A DNA stretch of 37,202 nucleotides from Mollicutes bacterium. Lineage in GTDB: Bacteria; Bacillota_I; Bacilli_A; Izemoplasmatales; Izemoplasmataceae. The DNA lies in the NCBI GenBank assembly GCA_003551455.1, contig PUMR01000019.1, forward strand, positions 1 to 37,202, in the 5' to 3' direction. Below the pieces are notes generated by a model that ran no database searches, was not told where the DNA came from, and saw only the letters and a list, made by a program, of their open reading frames with translations. The position numbers were made by a program, and so were the translations under genes. This document shows positions 7,544-14,856 of the stretch, piece by piece; the stretch's first letter is position 1; every line of letters starts with the position of its first letter.

Positions 7544-9343
7544 ATGTATGACATAGACACCGACCAAAGACAATACACCTACTCCGACAAGACCATCCTC
7601 AAACGGCTGCTCTCCTATGCGAAGCCTTTCATTCCCGCTTTCGTCGTCACCTTCTTCCTCATGATGTTCTCCGTATTGTTCCAGCTCATGGAACCTTTCC
7701 TCATCGGGGAGAGCATCAATATCATCACGGAGGACACCCTCACCATCGAGCGTTATTTCGGCATCATCCCCACCCTCGCCACCGTGCTTATCGTATTCGC
7801 GTTCTCGATTGTCTTCGGCGCCATCCTCGAATACGCCCAGACGATGATCCTGCAGAAGGCGGGCCAATCCATCATCTACAACATGCGGGAAGAGGCCTTC
7901 ACGCATGTCGAACGGCAAGACATCGAATATTTCACCAAGATTCCCACGGGGAAACTCGTCACCCGGGTCGCCAACGACACCAACAAATTGAACGAGATGT
8001 ACACCGACGTTCTGGTGAACGTCTTCCGCAACCTTTTCATGGTCATAGGCATCGCTGCGGCGATGTTCCTCATGAATTGGCGCCTCGCCTCGCTCACGAT
8101 GATCGTATTGCCGTTCATCATCTTCTTCAGTTTCCTGTTCCGGAGATTCGCGCGCAAAGCCTACCGGGCGGTCCGTGTGAACACCTCGCGGGTGAACGGC
8201 TTCCTCTCCGAACATCTTTCCGGCATGAAAATCGTGCAGATTTTCAACAAGGAAAAAGACAAGCACCAGGAATTCGATGCGAACAACACCGCGCTCAAAG
8301 AGAGTGAACTCCGCCAGCTTCTCGTGTTCGCCATCTATCGTCCCACCATCTATATGCTCTTCATGGTCGCGACCATCATCATCTTCTATTTCGGCGGCAT
8401 GCAGATCATCAGTCCGGAAGGAACACTCACCGTGGGCGTGCTCGTCGCCTTCTACAACTATCTCCGCCGTTTCTTCGAGCCCATCCAGCAACTCGCCGAG
8501 CAATTCAACGTCATCCAGGAGGCGTTCGCCTCCTCGGAGCGCATCTTCGCCATCTTGGACGAAGAACCCACGGTGCTCGATGCCCCCGATGCCATCGAAC
8601 TGGACGATATCAAGGGCGAAATCGAGTTCAAGAACGTCTGGTTCTCCTACATCGAGGATGAATGGGTCCTGCAAGACGTCAGCTTCAAGGTGAACGCCAA
8701 GGAGTCCGTGGCTTTCGTCGGCGCGACCGGCGCGGGCAAGACGACGATCCTCCGCCTCTTGACCCGGGACTATGACATCCAGCACGGGCGGATCCTCCTC
8801 GACGGCATCGACATCCGCAAGATCAAGATCAGCAACCTCCGGAGTTTCATCGGGGTCATGTTGCAGGATGTGTTCATGTTCAGCGGCACCATCACCTCGA
8901 ACATCACCCTCCGCGACGAGAACATCGAGGAAGATGAGGTCAAGGAGGCCTGTCGCTACGTCGATGCCGACCGTTTCATCGAGAAACTGCCGCAGACCTA
9001 TCACGAACGCGTCCGCGAACGCGGCAACAACTTCTCCGCGGGACAAAGACAACTGATAAGCTTCGCCCGCACCCTCGTCCACAAGCCCCGCATCATGATC
9101 CTCGACGAAGCGACGGCGAACATCGACACCGAGACCGAGGAGATCATCCAGGAATCCTTGAAAAAGATGATGAACATCGGCACCATGCTCATCGTCGCCC
9201 ACCGCCTTTCCACCATCCAGCATGTCGACAGGATCATCGTGATGGAGAAGGGCAGGATCATCGAACAGGGCGACCATCAGGAGCTGTTGCGCCAACGGGG
9301 CCATTATTACTACCTCTACCAGCTCCAATACAAAGACCAGTGA
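7544..9343 (+). CDS. ABC exporter 1, second subunit (catalytically competent)
   Basis: 599 aa half-transporter with an N-terminal membrane domain and a C-terminal nucleotide-binding domain. Walker A is GATGAGKT (393-400), Walker B is LDE with catalytic Glu522, and the switch His is at 553. The signature motif is altered to FSAGQR (497-502) instead of LSGGQ. Together with the Asp in the first subunit, this predicts one consensus ATP site (this Walker A/B plus the partner's LSGGQ) and one degenerate site. It follows the first subunit with no gap (TAGATG), the arrangement expected for a 1:1 complex. A hairpin follows the stop. Confidence 0.92.
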   Translation: MYDIDTDQRQYTYSDKTILKRLLSYAKPFIPAFVVTFFLMMFSVLFQLMEPFLIGESINIITEDTLTIERYFGIIPTLATVLIVFAFSIVFGAILEYAQTMILQKAGQSIIYNMREEAFTHVERQDIEYFTKIPTGKLVTRVANDTNKLNEMYTDVLVNVFRNLFMVIGIAAAMFLMNWRLASLTMIVLPFIIFFSFLFRRFARKAYRAVRVNTSRVNGFLSEHLSGMKIVQIFNKEKDKHQEFDANNTALKESELRQLLVFAIYRPTIYMLFMVATIIIFYFGGMQIISPEGTLTVGVLVAFYNYLRRFFEPIQQLAEQFNVIQEAFASSERIFAILDEEPTVLDAPDAIELDDIKGEIEFKNVWFSYIEDEWVLQDVSFKVNAKESVAFVGATGAGKTTILRLLTRDYDIQHGRILLDGIDIRKIKISNLRSFIGVMLQDVFMFSGTITSNITLRDENIEEDEVKEACRYVDADRFIEKLPQTYHERVRERGNNFSAGQRQLISFARTLVHKPRIMILDEATANIDTETEEIIQESLKKMMNIGTMLIVAHRLSTIQHVDRIIVMEKGRIIEQGDHQELLRQRGHYYYLYQLQYKDQ

Positions 9344-9346
9344 CAA

Positions 9347-9380
9347 AAGCGCCTCCGCTCTGGCGGGGGCGCTTGTTCTA
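9347..9380 (+). terminator. Terminator after exporter 1
   Basis: Stem AAGCGCC-T-CCGC (9347-9358) with GCGG-G-GGCGCTT (9363-9374): 11 pairs around one mismatch. The tail TGTTCTA is poor in T, so termination may be incomplete. Confidence 0.65.
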
Positions 9381-9385
9381 TAGCG

Positions 9386-9414
9386 TTGCGCTAGTTTCTC
9401 CTCTGTTGTATAAT
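9386..9414 (+). promoter_or_regulatory. Promoter of the glycosyltransferase operon
   Basis: TTGCGC (9386-9391), 17-base spacer, TATAAT (9409-9414), about 24 bases upstream of the start codon. Confidence 0.75.
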
Positions 9415-9437
9415 ACGTCTGAGGAAGGAGGATGTCC

Positions 9438-10454
9438 ATGGTCATCGTTTTCTCGGTGTTCGTCCTTGCGCTTCTCGTGATCATCGACCACGCGACGCGT
9501 TACAAGCGGCAACCCCTCATCTTTTACAAGAACGACCACCGTTTCTCGGTGATCGTCGCTGTGACCAAACTGCACATCAAACTCGACAGACTTTTCGAGA
9601 TTGCCGAGAACTCGCCCCACGAGTTCATCTTCGTCAATGTCAACGCGGCCATCGACCAGGAGTTCTACGAGGGGGCCAAGATCATCGAGGTCAATCACTA
9701 TGTCGACCCCGACGACCCCGTGCCCAAGATCACGCTCCTGACCGCGGCCTACAACGAAGGGGCCAAACACGCTTCCATGCCCTTCCTCCTCTTTCTCGAT
9801 GCCGATCTGTCCCTCGAAAGCCACAAGATTCTCGGCCATATGGCCAACAACCTCGTCGAGCACCAGCTCATCACCCTGAAAGCGAAATATGACCGGAAAT
9901 CCGCGAAGGCCGGCTACAAGCTGTTCTTCGATTTCTTCCGTGATGTGAACCTGACGAGCGACCGCATCAACATCTCCTTCTTCGCCGTGAAACGCCAGAC
10001 CTACGATCTCATCGGCATCGGCAACCAAACCTATGAAGATGTCGCCTCGCTCGAGGAGGACGTCGCGAAAAGGAACGTCAACATCGTGCACATCCAGAAC
10101 GACAATGCCGTGGAGAAAGTGGAGACCTTCCCCCGTTTCCGCGAATACATCCAGAACTGGCTCTTCCATTTCTCCAACCGGGCCTCCCGCAGCGGGATTG
10201 TCAGGATATCGCTCTATCTTCTCACCCTCCACGCCTTCTATGTGATCATCATCTACAATTTCCACTTTGTGAACCTCTTCCTCCTCGTCCTCATCCATGC
10301 CGGCTTCTGGCTCGTGACGCGTCCCTTCACGAAACATCACCCCCTCGCCTATGTGCTCTTGCCCTTCCACATGCTCATATTCGACTTTTTCTTCTTCACG
10401 GGCTCCGTGAAGAGACTGTCTCAGAATCTCCGGCGTCGGTGGGCGGATCGGTGA
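9438..10454 (+). CDS. Membrane-bound family 2-like glycosyltransferase
   Basis: 338 aa. One N-terminal membrane helix (1-16) leads into a GT-A fold domain with the metal-binding DAD motif in LFLDADLSLE (121-123) and a later YEDVASLEED acidic stretch. Two or three C-terminal membrane segments follow (about 255-330). The layout resembles polyprenol, ceramide or carotenoid glycosyltransferases that act at the inner face of the membrane. The usual VSIIIPxxNE start of the fold is replaced by FSVIVAVTKLHIK, so it is a divergent member. ATG at 9438 is preferred over the in-frame ATG at 9432 because GGAAGGAG lies 7 bases upstream. It overlaps the next gene by 4 bases (GTGA). Donor and acceptor are unknown. 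Confidence 0.75.
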   Translation: MVIVFSVFVLALLVIIDHATRYKRQPLIFYKNDHRFSVIVAVTKLHIKLDRLFEIAENSPHEFIFVNVNAAIDQEFYEGAKIIEVNHYVDPDDPVPKITLLTAAYNEGAKHASMPFLLFLDADLSLESHKILGHMANNLVEHQLITLKAKYDRKSAKAGYKLFFDFFRDVNLTSDRINISFFAVKRQTYDLIGIGNQTYEDVASLEEDVAKRNVNIVHIQNDNAVEKVETFPRFREYIQNWLFHFSNRASRSGIVRISLYLLTLHAFYVIIIYNFHFVNLFLLVLIHAGFWLVTRPFTKHHPLAYVLLPFHMLIFDFFFFTGSVKRLSQNLRRRWADR

Positions 10455-11359
10455 AACTCCCCGCCAAATTCCGCCGCCGTCTTTTCAAGAAGAAGAATGT
10501 TTTCGAGGGCTGGTATGTGCGTGTCCTCGAACCAAAGAAGAAGGTCAATCTCGCCTTCATCCTCGCTTTGAGCGTGCACGAGGGCGATCCGCACGCTTTC
10601 ATCCAGATCTTCGACGGCACTTCGGGCGAAAACCGCTATTATCGCTATCCGGCCGAGAGTTTCTCCTGCAAAGACGGGACGCTCGATGTCGGCGAGAGTT
10701 CGCTTTCGCTCGAACATATCGCCATCCGGGTCCCGGATTTCCACCTCCGGGGCCGTATCGCGGTGACGAAGGACGCGGGGAAGAAGAGCTCCATGGGCTT
10801 CTTCCGGCATCTCCCCCTGGAGTGCTTCCAGGAGGTCGTCTATCTCGAAGCGACAATGCAAGGCGAGATGGAGACCGACAAGGGCAAGCTCCCCCTCGCG
10901 GCGACAAGCTACATGGAAAAGACCTACGGCAAGAGTTTCCCGACCGAATGGTTCTGGCTGCAGACGAACACGTTCGAAGAGACGGGGACGGCTCTGAGCA
11001 TGGCCGGAGGCCGCGTCCCTTTCAAGCGGTTCTCCCTTTTCGGTTTCTTCGCCCATTTCCATCACGACGGCCGCATGCACCTCTTTGCGACCCACAACAT
11101 GAGCTCTTTGGCCATCACCGAAGAAAAGGACCATGTCCGTTTCGCCCTGAAGAAAGGCAAGTGGCGTCTTCTAGTCGAAGTGCGACAGGCGGATGCGACC
11201 GTCCTTGTCGGACCGGGGAAGAACGCCCGCATGCGGCGCGATGTGGAAGAGACCCTCTCCGCGAGAGCGCATGTCACTCTGGAAAAGAGCCGGCGGAAAG
11301 TCTTCCAAGCGGAAGGTGTCCGGGCCGGTTTCGAATACACCCTCAACAAGAAAGGTTGA
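10451..11359 (+). CDS. Tocopherol-cyclase-like protein
   Basis: 302 aa. The protein opens with KKKNVFEGWYVRVLEP, has the central motif YMEKTYGKSFPTEWFWLQTN and ends with a beta-rich half. These match the tocopherol cyclase-like family (lipocalin/AttH-related barrel) found in plants, cyanobacteria and scattered heterotrophic bacteria. Plant members cyclise prenylquinols to chromanols. Bacterial members of non-phototrophs have no firmly known substrate. No membrane segment or signal is seen. The GTG at 10451 overlaps the upstream stop as GTGA, with GGTGGGCGG before it. An in-frame GTG at 10439 is the alternative. Coupling to a glycosyltransferase and a reductase suggests a lipid or isoprenoid product, which is inference. 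Confidence 0.75.
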   Translation: MKLPAKFRRRLFKKKNVFEGWYVRVLEPKKKVNLAFILALSVHEGDPHAFIQIFDGTSGENRYYRYPAESFSCKDGTLDVGESSLSLEHIAIRVPDFHLRGRIAVTKDAGKKSSMGFFRHLPLECFQEVVYLEATMQGEMETDKGKLPLAATSYMEKTYGKSFPTEWFWLQTNTFEETGTALSMAGGRVPFKRFSLFGFFAHFHHDGRMHLFATHNMSSLAITEEKDHVRFALKKGKWRLLVEVRQADATVLVGPGKNARMRRDVEETLSARAHVTLEKSRRKVFQAEGVRAGFEYTLNKKG

Positions 11360-11368
11360 CCGGATCAT

Positions 11369-12193
11369 ATGAAAAAGCTCGTCTTGAACAACAGCGTGGA
11401 GATTCCCGCCATCGGGCTGGGCACCTTCCGCAGTAAAAGCGAAGAGGCCTACAAGGCCGTCAAGCACGCTTTGAAAAAAGGCTACCGTCTCATCGACACG
11501 GCCGCTGCCTATGGAAACGAAGAAGCGGTCGGTCGCGCCATCGCGGAATCAGGCATCCCTCGCGAAGAGATTTTCGTCACGACGAAGCTCTGGAAGGAAG
11601 ACCTCGGCTACATGTCGGCCAAACGGGCCTTCCGCGAATCGTTGGCCCATCTCGGTCTCGACTATCTCGACCTCTATCTCATCCATTGGCCGGGAGACCA
11701 TGACGAGAACAAAAGAGCCTGGCGCGCGCTCGAAGACCTCTATTTCGAAGGGGACGTCCGGGCGATCGGTGTCAGCAACTTCAATTTCCACCATCTCGAA
11801 CACCTCTTGGAGGATGTGGAGATCGTCCCCCAGGTGAACCAGGTGGAGACGCATCTCTATCTGCAGAACAAGAAACTGCAGGACTACTGCATGGCCAACG
11901 GCATCCATCTCGAGGGCTACGCCCCCCTCATGAGCCAGGAGGTCAAGACCCTCCTGGCCGACGAGACGGTGGCGCAGATCGCCGAAAAGCACCAAAAGAC
12001 CCCCGCGCAAATCGCCATCCGCTTCCTTTTGGAGTTGGCGATCATCCCCCTGCCGAAATCCGTGACCCCTGCCCGGATCGAGGAGAACTTCGCCGTATTC
12101 GACTTCGGCCTCGACAAAGCGGATTTCACCGCCCTCCGCAAATTGAACCGGGGCAAGAAAATCTTCCCCGACCCCGACAACTTTTTCGTCTGA
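11369..12193 (+). CDS. Aldo/keto reductase
   Basis: 274 aa NADPH-dependent (beta/alpha)8-barrel oxidoreductase of the AKR superfamily, YvgN/2,5-diketogluconate reductase-like. The catalytic tetrad is complete: Asp43 (LIDTA), Tyr48 (AAYGNE), Lys73 (TTKLW) and His106 (LIHWP). The cofactor region shows the typical IPLPKSVTPARIEENF. It starts 9 bases after the tocopherol-cyclase-like gene with AAAGG upstream, so it shares that transcript. It would reduce an aldehyde or ketone; the substrate cannot be read from the sequence. Confidence 0.93.
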   Translation: MKKLVLNNSVEIPAIGLGTFRSKSEEAYKAVKHALKKGYRLIDTAAAYGNEEAVGRAIAESGIPREEIFVTTKLWKEDLGYMSAKRAFRESLAHLGLDYLDLYLIHWPGDHDENKRAWRALEDLYFEGDVRAIGVSNFNFHHLEHLLEDVEIVPQVNQVETHLYLQNKKLQDYCMANGIHLEGYAPLMSQEVKTLLADETVAQIAEKHQKTPAQIAIRFLLELAIIPLPKSVTPARIEENFAVFDFGLDKADFTALRKLNRGKKIFPDPDNFFV

Positions 12194-12218
12194 GGATTCC
12201 CCGAAAGGAGTACACCCC

Positions 12219-13628
12219 ATGATTGATTGCACCACACTCGCGACCATCCTCGCGAACACCATACTCTGGACCGTCATCGGCCTTTTGTCGGCGGCACTCC
12301 TTTTGCATGGCGGTTTCATGTTCTTCCGCAACCGGACGCTGCGAGACTACCGCCGCCTCCTCTACGAAGACGAACTCACGGGCCTCAAGCGGAGCGTCTT
12401 CCTCGAACAACGCTTCTCCGACGTCTTGGCGGAAATCGCCACCGATGTCTCGTTCTACTACGTCAACATCGACAATTTCAAGAACTACAACGACCTTTTC
12501 GGCCACCACATCGCCAACCGCCTCCTGCAAACCTTCGCCGAGAGGCTCCTGGAGCTGGCCGAGCCCGTCGGCAGGGTCTATCGCATCCACTCCGACCGCT
12601 TCCTCGTCGTGCATCCGACCCCCGAAGGCGATGATCGTTTCGGAAAAGAGCTCCTCAGCACGACGAAAGCGCCTTTCACGATCGATGGCCACGAGATCAA
12701 GGTCACCATCTCCGTCGGCCGCTACGACGTCCCTTCCGAAAAACCGCGCTATCACGACAGCCTCTTCCGGAGCGAGCTCGCTTTGCAAGAGGCCAAGAGC
12801 CTCGGCAAGGACCAGCTCGCGAGCTACGCCAACCGCCTCAAGCGGCAGAGCAAGGAGTCCTTCGAGCTTTTCGGGACCATCAAGGACGCGCTCAAGAAGG
12901 AACGCTTCTATCTCGAGTTCCAGCCCATCGTGAACGTCGCCGACAAAAAACTCAGAGGACTCGAGTCCTTGATCCGCATCCATGACAAGCGCCGGCTGCA
13001 TTTCCCCTTGGACATCATCGGCTATGCCGAACGCTACAACATGATCGAGGAGATCGACCGCTATGTCGTGAAGCGCTCGCTCGACGCCTTCAAGAAATTC
13101 GAAAACGCCGATGTGCCCTTCGAATTCCTCTCGTTGAACATCTCCGTGAAAGAGATCCACAATCCTTCCTTCATCGATTTTCTCGTCGAAGAGACCGCAA
13201 AACACGAGATCGACCCGGCCGCGCTCGTGATCGAGTTCACCGAGACCACGGACCCGAAGGGGATGGAAGACGAAGCCCGTTTCATCGAGCGTTTGCGGGC
13301 GCACGGCTTCAAAGTGGCGATCGACGATTTCGGCACCGGCTATTCGTCTTTGATGCGGCTTTCGCAGAATGTCTTGGACCGCATCAAGGTCGACAAGGTC
13401 TTCATCCACGACATCGCCCGCGAGAAGCGGAACCGTTCGTTGCTCGAATCCATCGTGAAACTCGCGGAAAACTTCCAGCTCGAGGTCATCGTCGAAGGCG
13501 TCGAGAAAGCGCGTGACTATGATGTCGTGAAACGGTTCGGCATCCAGTATGCCCAAGGGTATTACTTCCACAAGCCCATGCGCGCCGGGGAAATCATCAG
13601 CACCTTCGGCGGCAAGGACAGTAAGTAG
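12219..13628 (+). CDS. Membrane GGDEF-EAL protein with dead GGDEF, likely c-di-GMP phosphodiesterase
   Basis: 469 aa. One N-terminal membrane helix (about 13-36) is followed by a GGDEF domain (45-205) whose active-site loop reads HSDRF (124-128), so cyclase activity should be lost. The EAL domain (215-465) has ESL at 249-251 but keeps the key residues: Glu249, Asn307, Glu339, DDFG (369-372), Lys390, Glu426 and Gln446. It should therefore hydrolyse c-di-GMP to pGpG. The degenerate GGDEF may bind GTP as an activator, as in other such fusions. AAAGGAG lies 8 bases before the ATG. It is the last gene of the glycosyltransferase operon. Confidence 0.9.
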   Translation: MIDCTTLATILANTILWTVIGLLSAALLLHGGFMFFRNRTLRDYRRLLYEDELTGLKRSVFLEQRFSDVLAEIATDVSFYYVNIDNFKNYNDLFGHHIANRLLQTFAERLLELAEPVGRVYRIHSDRFLVVHPTPEGDDRFGKELLSTTKAPFTIDGHEIKVTISVGRYDVPSEKPRYHDSLFRSELALQEAKSLGKDQLASYANRLKRQSKESFELFGTIKDALKKERFYLEFQPIVNVADKKLRGLESLIRIHDKRRLHFPLDIIGYAERYNMIEEIDRYVVKRSLDAFKKFENADVPFEFLSLNISVKEIHNPSFIDFLVEETAKHEIDPAALVIEFTETTDPKGMEDEARFIERLRAHGFKVAIDDFGTGYSSLMRLSQNVLDRIKVDKVFIHDIAREKRNRSLLESIVKLAENFQLEVIVEGVEKARDYDVVKRFGIQYAQGYYFHKPMRAGEIISTFGGKDSK

Positions 13629-13690
13629 ACGAACGAAACACGGCTCCGGACGAAAAATGACGGTAATCGCACATTATGGTGCCATTCAAA

Positions 13691-13719
13691 TTGCCTTTTT
13701 CACCCCCCTGTGATATCAT
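13691..13719 (+). promoter_or_regulatory. Promoter of the DUF2188 gene
   Basis: TTGCCT (13691-13696), 17-base spacer, TATCAT (13714-13719). It leaves an untranslated leader of about 85 bases. Confidence 0.65.
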
Positions 13720-13721
13720 TT

Positions 13722-13779
13722 ACACAGGAAGGACGGGAAACCCACGCACGATACGACTTTGACGACCGCCGACCTGTGT
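13722..13779 (+). other. Possible structured 5' leader of the DUF2188 gene
   Basis: ACACAGG (13722-13728) can pair with CCTGTGT (13773-13779), closing a 44-base loop that holds a small GGG-AAA-CCC hairpin. The closing stem begins at the transcription start. I know of no RNA family that it matches. Confidence 0.3.
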
Positions 13780-13811
13780 TCAACAATCAAAAATCGAAAG
13801 GGAGCGATGTC

Positions 13812-14156
13812 ATGGGATTCTGGAAGAGATTATTCGGTAAGAAGAAAAAGGAAGAACCGCAAAAACAACCCGAAGCACCGCAAGAGAAAGAGATGCAGGA
13901 AGTCAGCCTCGAGGATGTCGAAAAAGAGCTCGAAGAACTCGAGGAAAAACAGCCCGAGCCCGTGAAAGAGGAAAAAGAAACAGAAAGCAAAGACGTCTAT
14001 CACATCAAGAAGCATCCCGAGGGCTGGCAGGTGATCAAGGAAGGCGCCGAGAAAGCCTTCCGGGTGTTCCCCTATCAAAAGGACGCGATCGAATTCGCGG
14101 ACAAAGAAGGACTGGAATACCAAGTCTACAGAACGGACGGGACCTTGCGTAAGTGA
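13812..14156 (+). CDS. Small DUF2188 protein with charged linker
   Basis: 114 aa. A short basic amphipathic start (MGFWKRLFGKKKKEE) leads to a Glu/Lys/Pro-rich, probably disordered or coiled-coil segment (about 16-60). A C-terminal DUF2188 domain (about 64-114, HPEGWQVIKEGAEKAFRVF...) follows; it is a small fold of unknown function in which a Trp-Gln-Val strand and an Ala-Phe-Arg-Val-Phe strand are typical. The start follows GGGAG. It has its own promoter and a strong terminator, so it is probably monocistronic. The basic FWKRLFGKKKK start could bind membrane, which is inference. Confidence 0.75.
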   Translation: MGFWKRLFGKKKKEEPQKQPEAPQEKEMQEVSLEDVEKELEELEEKQPEPVKEEKETESKDVYHIKKHPEGWQVIKEGAEKAFRVFPYQKDAIEFADKEGLEYQVYRTDGTLRK

Positions 14157-14161
14157 CCACG

Positions 14162-14193
14162 ATAAAACCTACGCTGCCGTAGGTTTTATTTTT
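14162..14193 (+). terminator. Terminator after the DUF2188 gene
   Basis: Perfect 12-bp stem ATAAAACCTACG (14162-14173) with CGTAGGTTTTAT (14178-14189), CTGC loop, four more T. The symmetric A/T flanks could also stop minus-strand transcripts. Confidence 0.95.
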
Positions 14194-14200
14194 GAACATC

Positions 14201-14219
14201 TGCGTGACATTTTGTCGCA
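14201..14219 (+). promoter_or_regulatory. Possible TetR operator
   Basis: Imperfect inverted repeat TGCGTGACA (14201-14209), TTT, TGTCGCA (14213-14219), 24 bases before the tetR start codon. One arm has an extra T. No clear -10 was found, so this is tentative. Confidence 0.35.
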
Positions 14220-14243
14220 ATTCTTCATGGAAGGTGATGCACC

Positions 14244-14855
14244 ATGCCCAAAAGGACATTTCTGGAACTGCCCGACAAGAAGCGCCGCCGCATCGAGGAG
14301 GCGGCGCGCAAGGTGTTTCTCTCCCGTCCCTTCAAGCAAGTGACGATTTCCGACATCGTCAAGGAGGCCGACATTCCCCGGGGGAGTTTCTATCAGTATT
14401 TCGACCATCTCGAAGACTTGTACCAGCACATCTTCGCCCTGGCCACCCAGGAATACGAGAAGCACACCTTGCGCTTGCTCGAGGAGAAGAAGGGGCGAAC
14501 CGAATTCTTCACGTTCTTCAAGGAGTCCTTCGCCAGAGACTATGCGCATCTGGGCGAGTCGGACTATTACAAGCTCATGCGCAAGTTCTTCGAGGAGAAC
14601 CTCTCCATCGGCATCGGGGTGGATTTTTTCCAAAAGCGGCACGGACCTTTCTATCTCCAACTCTTGGACCGCCTCGACACCTCGAAGATCAAGGGGCCCT
14701 ACGAAAAGGACATCTTCAAGATTTTCCGCCTTTTGTCCCATGTGAAGATGCAACTCGTCTACAAGGCTTATCACGGTGACACCTCGTATGAGGAATCCTA
14801 CGAGGACTTCCTGTTCTATGTGGGGTTGTTGGAAAAAGGCATAAAGGAAGAATGA
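14244..14855 (+). CDS. TetR-family transcriptional regulator
   Basis: 203 aa. The N-terminal helix-turn-helix (about 12-60) includes KQVTISDIVKEADIPRGSFY and a following YFDHLEDLY, both highly typical of TetR. The C-terminal two-thirds is the helical ligand and dimer domain and is too divergent to name a ligand. GGAAGGTGATG precedes the ATG. The stop is separated from exporter 2 by one base (TGACATG), so this is the local regulator of exporter 2, most likely a repressor. The effector is probably an exported compound, by analogy. Confidence 0.9.
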   Translation: MPKRTFLELPDKKRRRIEEAARKVFLSRPFKQVTISDIVKEADIPRGSFYQYFDHLEDLYQHIFALATQEYEKHTLRLLEEKKGRTEFFTFFKESFARDYAHLGESDYYKLMRKFFEENLSIGIGVDFFQKRHGPFYLQLLDRLDTSKIKGPYEKDIFKIFRLLSHVKMQLVYKAYHGDTSYEESYEDFLFYVGLLEKGIKEE

Positions 14856-14856
14856 C

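Noticed and set aside
6974..9484. Very long open frame (836 codons) on the minus strand across exporter 1
   Set aside because: It is antisense to two clear ABC genes. The GC-rich codon use of the real genes keeps stops out of this frame, and the translation is low-complexity Asp/His/Glu/Val with no domain.
13629..13690. Terminator between the GGDEF-EAL gene and the DUF2188 promoter
   Set aside because: I looked for a hairpin with a T-run in this gap and found none, so readthrough into the DUF2188 gene is possible.
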